64,000 bases of DNA from Rhipicephalus microplus (GCF_043290135.1 NC_134702.1:81685317-81749316), one strand, 5' to 3'; shown: positions 1-12,880, numbered from the stretch's first letter. The notes: generated from the sequence alone by a model not told the origin. A program made the numbers and translations.

Positions 1-658
1 AACTCCAAGAACCGCAACGGCTACTCGAACAAGAACAACGATCAAGTGAAACCTCCTCAAGAGTACACTTGTGGCTGAAAGATCATCAGAGACAACATCA
101 ATTAAAGAAGCAAAGACGAAGTCGATGCCTAAGCCATCTTCGCAGAAAGCAACGTCGACAAAGTTTCCCGCACCAGTTTTCAACGCCGTGTCTACAATTC
201 AACAAACTGAGAGAAGACCACAAAAAGCTACGAAAGAGACGTGCAGCTACCACGTGTAAAATGAAGGAACAAAGGCATCATACCATCAGCTTCGGTTCTC
301 GCACATGCAGGCTGCAAGCACTCGTTCTGTCTCAGCGACGACACAGAAAGCAGCGTCTACGACGGAAAACTTCGTGCCTATGACATCCGACTCTCAAATG
401 CTACAAGTACTTCGACCTTTGTTCATTCATGACGAGAATCGCTGTGTCATCGGTAATTTCTACGTTCAAGGCATGCATCAGTTGGCCAGAACGCAAGAGT
501 CAACCTCGCCCACCAGAGTTGTCATAAAATTCATCGGACTGCTCAATCGGCCTTGAAGATTTGGTGAGATTGTGGAACTCCGTCTGGACGTGAAACTGTG
601 AATTGGGGCATTGTTTTGTTCATTCACTTCTTTAATTTGTTATAGTTTGTAAACAGTG
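1..658 (+). other. Unrecognised left edge, possible retroelement tail
   Basis: A frame is open from about base 3 to 383 (+) and a second, shifted frame runs 305-556; both are rich in K, R, Q, S and T. I recognise no domain. The stretch is followed by a purine-rich run (668-680), so it could be the decayed 3' coding end of an LTR retrotransposon cut by the window edge. This is inference only; it could equally be non-coding. Confidence 0.25.
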
Positions 659-667
659 CCATCTTTC

Positions 668-680
668 GGGAGGAGGGGGA
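668..680 (+). other. Polypurine tract-like run
   Basis: A G/A-only run GGGAGGAGGGGGA is followed by ATTGTGTGACG, which could be the start of an LTR (TG...). An AATAAA at about 742 could be its poly(A) signal. No second LTR copy is present in the window to confirm it. Confidence 0.25.
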
Positions 681-784
681 ATTGTGTGACGTATGAAGCG
701 ATGGTTGGTAGAGGCAGAGAAGGAAGAAGTGGTTGAGAGTAGAATAAACATGGAGTATGAGCCAGGCCACGTCGCCCATTCGCG

Positions 785-1115
<331 letters not shown>

Positions 1116-1170
1116 TTCAAACGGCAAGCTATTTATATCTACCACTTACCTCTGCTGAGGTAACTCGCTG

Positions 1171-1184
1171 GGGGGGGGGGGGGA
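1171..1184. repeat. Poly-G tract
   Basis: An uninterrupted G run of about 13-14 bases just after the SINE head. Similar G/C runs recur at about 12888, 19078, 20728, 21186, 29664, 36907, 38058, 42869 and 50071, often inside MITE-like repeats. Confidence 0.9.
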
Positions 1185-4161
1185 TTATCGTGTTGTCTGC
1201 CTTACCAACAAGCTGGCACAATGAGCGCGCGTCACAACATCACGCGGTGGCGCGCGCTCTAATCTTCCACGCGGATTTTGCCCTTCTTAGAGAAGGGGGC
1301 GACACTCCCTCGCGCGTCCTTATATTGCGAGAAGAATCATACGTCATTGCTGTCCTCGGGCTTTACCTGGAACGATTCTGTTGTAGTTACCGGACGCACA
1401 AAGGTCACTTCAATCATTGCAGTCTCCGTTTGCGAAAAGCACGCGCTTTTCAGACACCGCGAAGTAAGAACTCAAACACTTATTCGCGTGCATCTGTACC
1501 TGTGAGTACGTTTCTTGCGTCATTTGGGCGTGAGAAATGCGGAGCACGTTTCGACCTGCTTTCCATTCTGCGCGTAACTTTCCAATGTGTTGCTATCGCG
1601 TTCATTGCTTCGCATTTGCGGCAAAGCTGTGACTTTTTTTTTCTTTCTAGCGTTTCCACATACATGAATACGTATACATATACTGCGAATGACGGAAATC
1701 GCCGATGCTGGCGGCAAAATCCAGCCGAGAGTGTTCATATAATTGCTATCGCAACAAAACGAACAGCGGGAAACGTGACTTCCCGCATAGTCCGACTGCG
1801 ACATGCCGTGGCCTTTTGCTTGGCGAATCCATACTTTCAGAGCTAGAATTTTGCACCGGGCTCGCGCTATCATACCGCGTGTGCATTATGACAGGGAAGC
1901 CATGCTAGACAATGTGAACATACGCGATATGCGATAGCACAAGCCGGAGCACAATTCTGACGCCACCGGCTTAAAATACGAATTCGCCTAGCAATAGCCG
2001 AGGCATGTCGAAGTCAGACTGTGCCGGAAGCCACGCTTACCACAGCTCAAGTTGCTTTTGCATAGCGATACTATACTGGTCTACCTCTCATATGCAGTGT
2101 GGAAGGCAAAATGAAAATTAACGCACAAACAGAGGCTCAATCAAGAGAGGTATATGTACCAAGCAAACACACAAAAAAGAGTAAAAACTCGTACAAGTAG
2201 CAGAAGCGAAACTTCATAAAAAGTAAGAAGCGATGTACGTGTGCATGTTTTTCAAAATGTTCTAAACATATATCTACAGCTATAACCTCTGCAACAACAC
2301 TACGTAACGTAACACTACGCAACGTGCAATCTCGTGCAAGAATGAAATGAGTGCACAGAAAGGCAATAAAGCTCAGTTATAATAAATACTACGTAAGAGA
2401 TTCTCGGCCCTCATCAGCAAAGAATACTAAAAAGCAGCCCCAAGCGTGGCCGACGCTTTTTTTAAGACACCTCTGCCTTTGCTAACGACGACGTAGATAT
2501 ATGGGAGGCGTGAACACTTCGGTTTCAGTGCGAGTTTCTGGGGTTCGGACATCCGTGTCATGTCTGCGGTTTACCCCAACATCTAAGCCCTGAGAAACAA
2601 CCTATAGCATTACCTAGCTAAGTTATAACAACTTCTAATTAGACTTCAGAATAATCCAGCTTCGCTATTTGAAGCCCCCCACTGTTTTTTTCGTTTTTTT
2701 TTATTTCAAAGTACCCCTAGAGGCTCTCGACGAGGGTATTACATAGGCGGACATATAACAATAAATTCCAAAAATAACGGAGTGAAAGTAATGGTAAAAA
2801 AGTACGATCCTGACAATCTGCTGTTATACATACGGCAAGAAGACAACAGCGATGACGCCAAAAAAAATAAATGCTAACTACAACATACTTTGAAATTACG
2901 AACTGAAGTGACTAGACCGAAGTGGTAAAAAAAACTAGCTAGCACAGAAGGCAGTTGCAGAAAACCTTCTCAAACGAGGTACACGAAATACACGAAATCT
3001 ACAAGTTCACAAACACTAACAAAAGGGATACGCTATTAAAAACAAAAAAAAAACGAGCTCTGCCGTTTTCTTTTTTTTTTTTTCGCAAGCGAACAAACCT
3101 CTGCAAAATATTTGCACCTACCCCACTGTTTATTTGAAATCATTAACACTTGTTTTGAATAATTGATTTAAAAATGTTTTGCATAACTAAACGGCTACCC
3201 TGAGAAGGCATAACAAGCTTGCGACGCACCTTGGGCACAAGCTTGCATTTGGCGGGACTGCGAATGCCCAAGTATAGCTGAAGTACGCAGATCGACAGGA
3301 ACAACGCTGCTTCATTCCTTGGAGAGGGACGCCGAAACGCTTCCAGCCTTCTTTTTTTTACGTATTTATCGCATTTTATCTACCACTGCGTGTCCTGGGA
3401 ACTCGTAGATCACTGCGGCTTTGTGAGCGGCGGTTGCAGAAAAAGGCAATTCCGTTGTCAATCCGCGAGGGCTAGCTGCACACGTGCCTTCAAAACGATT
3501 TTCCGTTGTTGTTTTTTGCTATCTATGATCGCATCTGCCGCTATTTTGTCCGGTAGCGTTCGTGGAAAGCAACGTCACTTTGACTGGTCGAGCGTTGGAT
3601 GCGAGTGCACTTTCAGAGTTCCGTCAGTCACGTCGTCGCCATAGATGAACGTGGCAAGAGCGACCCTGATTTCGTTCACAGCGGTTGTGGTAAACGATTA
3701 TTACTGATCTGACAGTGCATGCGCTGGCCGCGCACGTCCTTCCGAAGCTTCGAGCTCACTGCTTTCAGCCTTCGTTCGACGGTTTCGGTACTGGAGTTGA
3801 CATGACCCACCACGATGAGGAAGAGCGTTAGAAACATTCGAATTTCGACCCCAATCGACATGGCAAGTTTGGCCGGGGAATTTCGCGAATTCGTATCTGC
3901 CAGTTTCGCATCGTTGAGATTATACTGTACTTTTAGATGAACGTCTCTTAAATTCCTTCACAGTGATATGCGAAGGGTTTGCAAAAAGCCTGAATCGGAT
4001 TGGGCTGCATTTTTGTCAATGCAGCCGCACCATGCACAGAAATTTTGATTTCCGGGAGATTTTCCTGACAACCGTACAAACATAACAACTGGTCGAAATC
4101 CGGAAGTCTCCCGAAAAATCCGGTTGAGTTGGCACGTAAGGAAACCACGCCCAATTACGCA
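1185..4161. other. No gene recognised
   Basis: No domain, exon pair or repeat could be assigned. Short A/T runs occur near 2690 and 3050-3085. A small minus-strand frame at 3676-3861 begins with a hydrophobic stretch (MFLTLFLIVV) that could be a signal peptide, but it has no support beyond that. The 265-residue plus-strand frame at 1049-1846 starts inside the SINE and resembles nothing known to me. Confidence 0.5.
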
Positions 4162-4236
4162 ACATTCACGCGATGCTCCCAGCACTGCAATGCATTACAA
4201 ATGCATCGCAGTGCTGTAATTCATCCCAGTGAATGT
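4162..4236. repeat. Foldback (inverted repeat)
   Basis: Inner arms 4181-4195 and 4201-4215 are complementary at 14 of 15 positions around a 5-nt loop. Outer arms ACATTCAC (4162-4169) and GTGAATGT (4229-4236) are also complementary. It may be a small MITE or hairpin remnant. Confidence 0.65.
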
Positions 4237-5318
4237 AAGCGTAGCCGAAACTAATCTAGCATAATTGCGTGTGGTATAACCTGATAAATTCAAGCGCAAG
4301 TGAGTTTAAACCCAGTCCAGGTTCCTGTTTTTATGTTAGGTGTAGCAAAGCTTTGATGTGCCCAGATGGGCCGAGAAAATACAAGCACAGCCAAATCCAA
4401 TTAGGCATGGTTGATCATGCTTTCATTAAATTTAGCCGATCAAAATTAGCCCAAATGAGGAGAGTTTTAACGAGGCCAATGAAATTTAGTCGACTTGCCC
4501 ATGTGCCTAGAGGCGCCAAAGCCTGGAAGATACTAATTACTCCTTACTTACACTATACCAACTAAGCTCATTTATGTCTAATTAGTGTTAGGAAGGGTAC
4601 AAGTTATGGCTGATTAATTCATCCAATATTTAATCACACACGAAACATACTGGAGCTTCACGTGGCATAATGAGGCTAATTATGCATAACTAAGCTAACA
4701 ATGTAGCGCCAAGGTAAGCATAAAAAAAAATCCGTAAGTGTGGTTGATCATGGCATCATCAAACTACTCTTAATATACTTGGGTGTAGTTAAACAGGCTC
4801 CCATAAAACAAACTAATTAAAGCTAAATTTTTATGAGCTCAGAGAATCCAAGCTAACGAAGATACTAATTACTAATCAATGATTCTATTCTCATGTTGGT
4901 AAAATAAAGCTAATTAGCCGTATAACTAATTTTAATTATGCCTTCATATTTATTGCGCTTGTTTCATCATAACTCAATTTGGCCTGACGCAATAAAAGCA
5001 AGCCGAGCGGAGAAAACTATTTTGTGTGCTTAGCTTCATGAGGTTTTTGTGAGGCTGGCTACGCTTAGTTATGCTAATAAAACGGTACAAATACCGACGC
5101 GAGCTCGGCGCTGGAACCGGGGCCATCGCAGCCGCTACGTAAAGAAAAAACGACACAAATTTGATGGAGCAAAGACAGCGACACCCAGTTGTCGTTTTGG
5201 CTACGACCGCGTCGGAAAGGGTGACATGAGAGGCCAAGTGATACGACGGGTCGCGCATGCGCACCGCAGCGGGCGTCTCGTCGCTAGATTGCGCCACGCA
5301 ATCCCGTGGTCTGCACAC
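4237..5318. other. AT-rich intergenic stretch
   Basis: AT-rich sequence with many TTAATTA/CTAATTA motifs. No coding frame of interest and no repeat I can name. Confidence 0.5.
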
Positions 5319-5321
5319 TTA

Positions 5322-5542
5322 CCCCCGTATTCTAGAACGTCCCTTCACTCAAAGCTTCACCTTCACTTGAGAAAGCCGAGTAAAGCGCCCTCTCTAGGTA
5401 CGGCAAGTCACTGCATATTAGCAATAATGTTGTGCGATTCTCAAGCAGCGCAGCGTCATTTTCAGCCGAGCAGCGGCGCAGTGGTCAACTCCGTCAAGTG
5501 AAGGGTGAAAGTCGAGTCGAGAAGCGTTTGTAAATAAGGGGG
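5322..5542. mobile_element. PIF/Harbinger-like MITE (TTA target)
   Basis: The 221-bp unit starts CCCCCGTATTCTAGAACG and ends in a diverged inverted version (AAACG..AAATAAGGGGG on the plus strand). Similarity between the arms continues for about 50 bp at roughly 70 percent. It is flanked on both sides by TTA (5319-5321 and 5543-5545), the 3-bp target duplication typical of PIF/Harbinger. There is no transposase, so it is non-autonomous. Family assignment is inferred from the target site alone. Confidence 0.55.
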
Positions 5543-5545
5543 TTA

Positions 5546-6424
5546 TACTCGTTAGTACATTTGGCCGGCGCTGAAATGAGTCGAAAGCGAAGGCCGTATT
5601 CCCCTACGAAGCTGTACGCGACAAATACGGCGCAAAACCATGCAAGACGTGAGATATCGGGGTGATGCAACTGCAATCTTGTGCTCATTGTCCTTTCGTA
5701 TGCGTTACTACATCGCCCCAGCGCCCAACATGCTAGTTCTGGGTGTCACTGCTTTTGTTTCCTCGAAAAAGTAAGCCAGGAGGCAATGTCCATAAACCAA
5801 TTTTCAGCGATCAATAGGACGATAAATTATCAGTAATATAATACGTAATAGCCGGGCCAGTCATCTTATATACTTATACAAAGGAAAATGTTACAGCGGA
5901 ATATAAACGAAGCCATGTAATCAACAACTTTGCACTGAAAAATCCTTTACTTTTGGGGCACGTAGTAAGTGCTGGCACTAACATGATTGAAGAGCGGTTA
6001 GTTGCTGCTGCAGTGTGTACACAGAACAGTCGGGAAATCAAGGTAGTCGGTAAATACTGAGAATAAAAAATCGTGTATTACTACACTTGAGAAGTGAAAA
6101 CGAAAACAACCGGCCGGAAAATCACGTCTGCGCGCGTCGAGAATGTTCACGTTCGTTCTGCCCCTCATACGCACATGCCACCTTCACCACATTCAATAAA
6201 GTTCTTTGTCTGCCTTCACCAGTTTAAGAATGCATTCCCGTACGCCCGTTCCCTGAACATCAAATTTCGTGCCGAATTACAGTTACGCATCCTAAGCACT
6301 GAAGAAACAATTTGCACTCTTTGAAACGTTGCTTCGGGCAGAAACGACCCGAGCGGGGCACACCAGCAGCGCTGCATTCATTTAGCTGTGCAATAGTGAG
6401 ACACGTTGGGTCATGCCGACTCTG
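5546..6424. other. No gene recognised
   Basis: Mixed-composition sequence. Small frames exist (for example 6094-6324 +) but none shows a domain or exon structure. Confidence 0.5.
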
Positions 6425-6962
6425 AAGCCCAAACTCCATAAGCGCGAAAATGCACGCGACAGCGACGAGCGACGCGACGTAGATCGGCGTCACGCGATCA
6501 ATCGCTAGCTCAGGCAAACCTCATTCACGCGACGGCTTCGGCGAGCGAATTCCACTGTTGCTGGCATGAGGCCGTCAACTCGCACCAAGAAAACCGCGTA
6601 GCGAGCGGTTTCCAATTTAAAAATAAGATATATTGTTGTGTAATGGAACGGAAAGTGTTTACTATTGCCTTGCAGCATTATTTATATGCGCATGCTTAAT
6701 AAACATTGCGTTATTTCTTGTTGCGCATACGTGACTCGGGCAGGGTCACGTGCACCTATGTAGTCTTCGTCTTTTCCGGTTTTTCGCTATTGGCTGCTTG
6801 AGCCTAGCACTTCCGGGCGATGAGCGACAGTTTCCAAATCTGGAGAACCGAGCGATCGCGCGAAAACGAGCACGCGACACGTCGCGCGAACGCCCTGTTT
6901 CGTCGCTCATAGCGTCGCTCGTCGCTGTCGCGTGCATTTTCGCGCTTATGGAGTTTGGGCTT
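6425..6962. mobile_element. TIR element with perfect 51-bp inverted ends
   Basis: The arms 6425-6475 and 6912-6962 are exact reverse complements over 51 bp (outer end AAGCCCAAACTCC), separated by 436 bp with no transposase frame. Such long identical ends suggest a MITE or foldback element that inserted or was homogenised fairly recently. No clear target duplication was found, so the class is unknown. Confidence 0.7.
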
Positions 6963-7967
6963 GAGAGCTGCGCCTTCTTCGACTTCTAGCTAGTGTTCTC
7001 AGCGATCGTAGTCCAGACCAGGCTCTCGATAAACGCGCTTTTGTCGGGACAAGAGCTTCATCGGGCTGCGCATGTGCGAGGCAATTGCGCAGATGCGAGA
7101 CACCGCCAACACCTTAACCACAGTGTTGAATTTGCGCCCAGTTGTTTAGATCACGTGGTTTGCGCCGCATGGCCGACTTTCCGCTATCGCGTAGCGCACG
7201 GAGGAAGGAACGCATGACGGAAAAATCGGTCTCGAACCACCTTTTTTTGCGTAGGCTTCGCGGCATGATTTCCTAGCCACTGAGGTGGCGAAGCGGGAGA
7301 ATTTCCGGTGAGATTTGCCGGTTTCGCCCCTTTCGAGGCCAAGTGTAAACGCGCCTTTGGCGGAAGCAAGAAAATGCAGAGATGGTACGGCGAGTGCTTT
7401 TTTACAACACCACTAGAACATAAGTATTGTACCATAGCTGAATGGAACAAAACTTACCTTAAACAGCGTAGCAGTGAGCGCACACCAGTAAAGTTTCAGA
7501 ACTGTTCACTCGAACGTGCTCGAACAAGAGCATGGCCGACTGAGGCTGCTGGCGGCATGGCTAGAGTGTACTAGAAGTGTTAAGTGGCGTGACCGCGCCT
7601 CGCCGCCTGATACCTTTCGCGTTGCCCGTAGCGGCGGCGCTGCAGTCGAATAGAACTTAAAGAGCCGCGTGCAGGATCTGTTATGGTCTTCGGCTTCTCG
7701 GGTGCGCTTTTTTGATGCAGATTTCAGCGTGCCTGCATATTCACTCGAGCACCATGGCGCTTAGCAGGTGTGCATACTCTGATAAAGGCTCAGAAACACA
7801 TTAAAGGTGCTAAAAACGAGCAAATGCACGCTTTCGCAGGCTACGACACACGTCCTCCCAATGCAGACGCTCTTGAGATCTCCAGTACCATGAGACTACA
7901 GCGCCGCTGCTACTGTCACCCACCGGAGAATCAGCAGAGATACGGCGCGGCCACCTTGTTCACTCCA
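6963..7967. other. No gene recognised
   Basis: No recognisable gene. Sequence around 7530-7570 (GGCGGCATGGCTAGAGTGTACTAG) resembles, in inverted orientation, sequence near 16530-16560 that adjoins the second GGC-rich repeat, so this flank probably belongs to the same repeat family. Confidence 0.45.
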
Positions 7968-8135
7968 CTGCCCCCTTCTAGAGGTGTGCGCCGAGGCGAT
8001 TTCGACCGGCGGCGGCGTGGGGGTAGTTCAGAGTCGGCGGCGGCGGCGTCGTCGGCGCACGCCGGTTATTTCATCGGCGGCGGCGCGCAGCCAATTTTCA
8101 TCGGCGGCGGCGGCGCCGGCGGCGCGGAAACCGAA
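7968..8135 (+). repeat. GGC-rich dispersed repeat, copy 1
   Basis: Begins near TAGAGGTGTGCGCCGA and continues into imperfect GGC trinucleotide runs. The same head occurs on the minus strand at 16440-16530. Short frames coding poly-R/A/G through it are repeat artefacts. Confidence 0.65.
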
Positions 8136-10249
8136 ACTAAAAATTCAAAAGGCTGTTCTGGCACAGGTTACTGAATTAGTTGGAATTCAGGAATTTTCAT
8201 CGAAATAGCACTAATGACACTACACAGATGTGTCGACATCACGATGAATGAAAAGCGTTTTGTAAAATAGTTTTTATTTCGCTTTCATAATAAAATACGC
8301 GTATTTCAATATATGTCCATGTTCTACCACGAATGTGCAGCACTTTGCTTGTTTTTTTTTATTTAAGATGCAGCAGTTTGTTTCTGTTGTTGGCTACGTC
8401 ATACTTCATGAAACCTTCTTTCATTGAACATTTAGCAAGCACCGACGCACGTCACTCAGTTCGCTTTTTCCGAATCAGATCTCACTTTTACTCTGTATGC
8501 TGCACACACAAAAAAAGAAGCACCTCTGCTACGAGTTTTCTTATTGCGATTGCAGAAAACCGCTTTTTTGAGTATCTGTCATGCCTTGAATGTTACTTTC
8601 CTTCAAACGAATCGAAATACCTACTTTTCACAATATGAGAATGTTTTATGTAGCGGTATAAGATGCGGAATAAAACAAATCTGCGCATTTAGTCAACTAG
8701 TCCTCACCGCAGCGTTCAATGAATGAAGTGTAGACATGGGCGTGGGCGAGGCGGGCGGTGCAAAAGGGGCACTTGATCCCTTCAAGCCGCACCAGCACTT
8801 GCTACCTACTCTAGCGACACCAACACGACCCCCTCCCTCAGCCATGATGCAAGTTGATAGAAGGGTTTGCTTACCCCCAAGACAAAAACCTGTCCATGGC
8901 CATATGTGAAGATGAGAGCAAATGCAATATTTGCTCAGATACACAGCCCATACTGGTCACGAGCTGGGCGTCCGTTGACCACGCCTGCAGAGAACGTTGA
9001 CTCCCGACCCCTTTGTGCTCGGTCAGGGGAGGTGAACACCCCTTGCAAGTGGGCCCCATTAAAATTTCTCTCAAAAACGTCACAAATAAGAATGCTTGAT
9101 AAGTATATATAAAACATTCAACTTTTAATGCTTTTTTGTAACGTGTACACGTGCTCAATACCCATCAGGTGTATGAGACAATTAAAATCGCAACTGCCAC
9201 TCTCGACTGGTTCCGGAAAAGACTCAATAGAAGAATGCAATTACGAGTGCTGGAAAGCTACGTTCGTTTGTCAATTTGATTTCTCGGCATGATTTTGATT
9301 GTTATATAAACAAAAATAAAACCTGCAAAATATTAAAACAAAATGGCTGCTATTGCAAGATGTGTGTCCCCCTTCGTGATTTTTCTAGACTTACGCGTCC
9401 GCAAGCCACATCTGGTGTCACAAATTTGCAAGTGCCCCCCCTCCTCCCCACGACATCTCCCAATACCCCCCTCCCCAATAAAAAGGCCCAATGAAGGCCT
9501 CAGTAGGCCTCCGTGATTGCCTACTGGCGCACGGTGGGCCATTTCGGTTGCTAGGACAAACAGTACCGATTTCGACATGCTTTATTGAAGGTGCTGAAGG
9601 ATCAAGAAAAGACCGATTGTTGTAAATTTCTTGAGAGTTCAATGATAGCTTCTTTGTGAATACCGTAGATTATTGAACCTCACTTTGCGTATAATGCTCC
9701 AAGGAAAAAAAAATGGTTTCACCTTGTGTCACTGCAGAGTCAGAAGCCATCACATGGGCAGGCGTCATTAAGCCTCTATATAACATTGCTAAGGTTCAGC
9801 ACATTTGTACAAATAATTCTCGTTAATTGAACATTGAGTATAATCCTTGCTTGGGTTAGTATGTGTGAAACATAAATTTGAAATTTAAAAATTGTCATTG
9901 TGGGTTTCTGCGGCAAAGACACATTGATTAAAACGGATGATTACGGAGCTACAGCAGAGGTAACATTCGTTATGTTTTTTTGTTATGGTAATGGTAATGC
10001 GTTACCTTTTTTTATGTATATATATATATATATATATAACGTGAAGCCGTGAAACGTTCCCTTTCTTTTATTAGAGTAACGAGTAACGTATTTAGTTACT
10101 TTTTACTGTAACGGACACAACCCTAAATATATAGACTTACAGGAGTGATGTCCGCCCACACCGTCAGTTGTGGTTGTGGTCTATAGGCTGGCTGTACACA
10201 TTACATAGATATATTCCTTTCATCTAGCACGTGATAGTGAAGGTTTGCT
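8136..10249. other. No gene recognised
   Basis: Contains C-rich runs (9436-9475) and a short (AT)n near 10018-10038. No coding exon or named element was recognised. Confidence 0.5.
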
Positions 10250-10462
10250 CGACCTTTGAGGAATACACAACAGGGTTCAAATCCCGGCTGCGGCGGCTGC
10301 ATTTCCGATGGAGGCGGAAATGCCGTAGGCCCGTGTGCTCAGATTTGGGTGCACGTTAAAGAACCCCAGGTGGTCAAAATTTCTGGAGTCCTCCACTACG
10401 GCGTCTCTCATAATCATATGGTGGTTTTGGGACGTTAAACCCCACAAATCAATCATCAATAC
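10250..10462 (+). mobile_element. Ruka-like tRNA-derived SINE
   Basis: The segment has a B-box-like GGGTTCAAATCCC, then the shared body (GTGCTCAGATTTGGGTGCAC, GGAGTCCTCCACTACGGCG, CTCATAATCATATGGTGG, GGACGTTAAACCCCAC) and a TCAATCATCAAT tail. The A-box part is missing or diverged. Five related copies occur in this window. I identify it as a Ruka-type SINE from memory of ixodid repeats; the exact family needs a library search. Confidence 0.7.
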
Positions 10463-10751
10463 ACAACAGCTTCTTAATAATATGCATATCATCCAACAGA
10501 AGCGTGCACTTCGTTTCGCTAAAATTTACAGTGAACGTGAGTGCTGTCGTCACGCCGTATGTTTCAGGTCGAAACTTAGCCTACTCAAAATACCCAAAGA
10601 TGTCGATCCACCTAGCAACGCGTGGCTACCCGCTGACGGTTCTGTATGAAAATAGCATCCACAGTGGAGCCTGTCGCATCTGCTGAAATTTTATCGCAAC
10701 GTTATTATACTGCCACTTCGCTTGTATTTTTATGTCACTGCCTAGCGCAAA

Positions 10752-10992
10752 GGCACCGCCATTGTGGTTCAGTAGCTGAGGTACTCGGCTGCCGACCTGC
10801 AGGTCGCGCGATCGAATCCCGCCTGTGGCGGCTGCATTTTCGATAGAGGCGAAAATGCTGTTGGCCCATGTGTTCAGATACGGGTGCATGTTAAAGAATC
10901 CCAGGTTGTCATAACTTCTGGAGTCCTCCACTTCGGCATCTCTCATAATGATATGGCGGTTTTAAAACGTTAAACACCACATATTAATCAAT
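10752..10992 (+). mobile_element. Ruka-like tRNA-derived SINE
   Basis: A fuller copy with A-box-like TGGTTCAGTAGCTGAGG and B-box-like GCGATCGAATCCCGC, followed by the same body as the copy at 10250 and ending near AAACACCACATATTAATCAA. Both copies lie in the same orientation about 290 bp apart. Confidence 0.75.
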
Positions 10993-12314
10993 TGCCTTGT
11001 GCAAAGCACGCTTGGCTGTCTGCGAAAATCCTAGATTATTTTAGAATCTTCTGATAAGCTAGAGACACCTACAATACTGATGATGTTCGATGCCACGGGT
11101 ATATATAGCGACGTACCTTCACGCAGATCATAGTACCGACGACCAATGCTCTAATTACCGCTATCTGCGTAAAGCGTGAATTTCTAGTACTTTGTACTTT
11201 TCTAGGCACACGTCCACGAAATAAAAAGTGTCGTCTTGAGGAACCCAAGTACCATTTTCTTTGCCGTCGCAACCACGTGGCAATATGGTGAGATGAGAAT
11301 GGTGAAATTATGGATACAACACAGTGAGATGGGGCGTAAGTACACGGCCAAGTTTCATTTAATATGCATATACCACAAGCTATCTTCTTCTATAGAACCA
11401 ATATAAGGCGGATTTGTTAAATTACTGTGAAGTTGAATGTCAAGAAAGGAAGAACACGAACTTGGAAAGAGACAGTGGAGACGAAAAGTGATAGGTATCG
11501 ACGTAAAGTTTGATCGGTCATTCCACGCCGAACGTCCAAGGCGTTTTGGTGACTACCTCAGGTGTATTCGAAAAATGTCGGGCTGATTTACACCATGAAA
11601 GCAGTCTATTGCGAAAATGTTTTGCAGAGAAAAATGGTTTTGGTCATTTATATATGTGACCAAAATACCGGCTATAGGCTGGGCCCTATATCATGTCCTA
11701 AGATAAAAGCACATTTACTGAGCGAGTCTATATAGGCTCCATTTATTTTGGCAACCTATGGTTCCGAATATTTAAAACTTCCTACTATGGCGTGCCTTGT
11801 TGTCGTATTGACGTTCCGGCTTGTAAAGCCGAAAAATTTATTTTTCAAATGATAAAACTGTTCATATCTCCTCCTCCCCGGAACTCATTCTAGGTCCTTT
11901 GATAAACACCAGTCATCTATCTTCAAAAAATGCTTGGATATCAACTATTCATAACTCTCATTTAAGAATGTGGAAATGAAATGACCTTCACTAAATGACC
12001 GATGAGGTGAAATATTAACATTTGCGTGCTTGTGTGCGTGTGTATGTAGATGTTAAGATCGGCCTCCCTGGCTGGGCGCCGCTTGGACGCGGAGGATGAT
12101 TACAGCTAAGCCTACCCTGATTTGTTCCGGGTCAACGCTCTCGAGGTGCGCCTAAAGTGGGGACAACACAAAAGTGATACTTCGAATTCTTTAGGGCTTT
12201 TGGCTCCCCTCGTCAAAAACTCTTTGGACACACCTGACTGACGACGGCCTAGGAAGAGCTGTTTGAAATCGAGGCTGCTTGATTTGTTCGACGTGCCACG
12301 AGACGCGCTTGGGA
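10993..12314. other. No gene recognised
   Basis: No element or exon recognised. Confidence 0.5.
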
Positions 12315-12500
12315 TCCGTCGTGGTGGTGGTGGTAGTGGTTACAATGAAGAGGAAAAAGGCACCTAATTTCTGTCTGCCTTCAGGCGACACGGCGCAGTG
12401 CCTTATAGGGGTGGGGGGAAGGAGGGATAAAAAAGAATAGAAGGAAAGTAGAAGCAGAAGAAGACAGCCAACGAGAGGAAAAAGAAGGAGATAGGAAAGT
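12315..12500 (-). repeat. Purine-rich dispersed repeat, copy 1
   Basis: Starts with GGTGGTGGTGGTAGTGG, contains AAAAAGGCACCTAATTTCTG and a long purine-rich tail. A diverged copy of the same block lies in the opposite orientation at 12745-12880, so the pair forms an imperfect large inverted arrangement. Confidence 0.5.
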
Positions 12501-12744
12501 GGGGATCCGGTCGAAGCAGTCCAAGGGCGGGGTGCCACAATGCGAGAGCTACACGGCATCAGGAGACCGCGGAGGGCGAACCAGTCGGCGGGAGCTACGC
12601 TGAAGTCGGAGATCGCGAGGGCACAACCGTCCAGCTTGAAATCCTGCGAGCGAATCGGATCCGTCGTCAGGTATGTTTCCCACACTCTGTGGTGCTTGGA
12701 AGTCTTCCATTCCCTCAAGCCCTAGCCTGCCTAACACTGCAGAA

Positions 12745-12880
12745 TTCTCTCTCTTTCCTGGGTTGAAAAGAAGGCAGTATTTGACTTCTTCTCGCTTTCT
12801 CCATCTCTCGTTCTTTTATCCTTATTCGCTGCGCCCTGCGCTCCCTGCTGGGCTGCAGAAATTAGGCGCCTTCTTCTAAC
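12745..12880 (+). repeat. Purine-rich dispersed repeat, copy 2 (inverted)
   Basis: Pyrimidine-rich on the plus strand and ending CAGAAATTAGGCGCCTTCTT, the inverse of the motif in copy 1. It is followed by a C run at about 12886-12902. Confidence 0.5.

Noticed and set aside
12191..12718. 175-residue minus-strand frame
   Set aside because: Contains poly-T and poly-L low-complexity runs from the purine-rich repeat; no domain.
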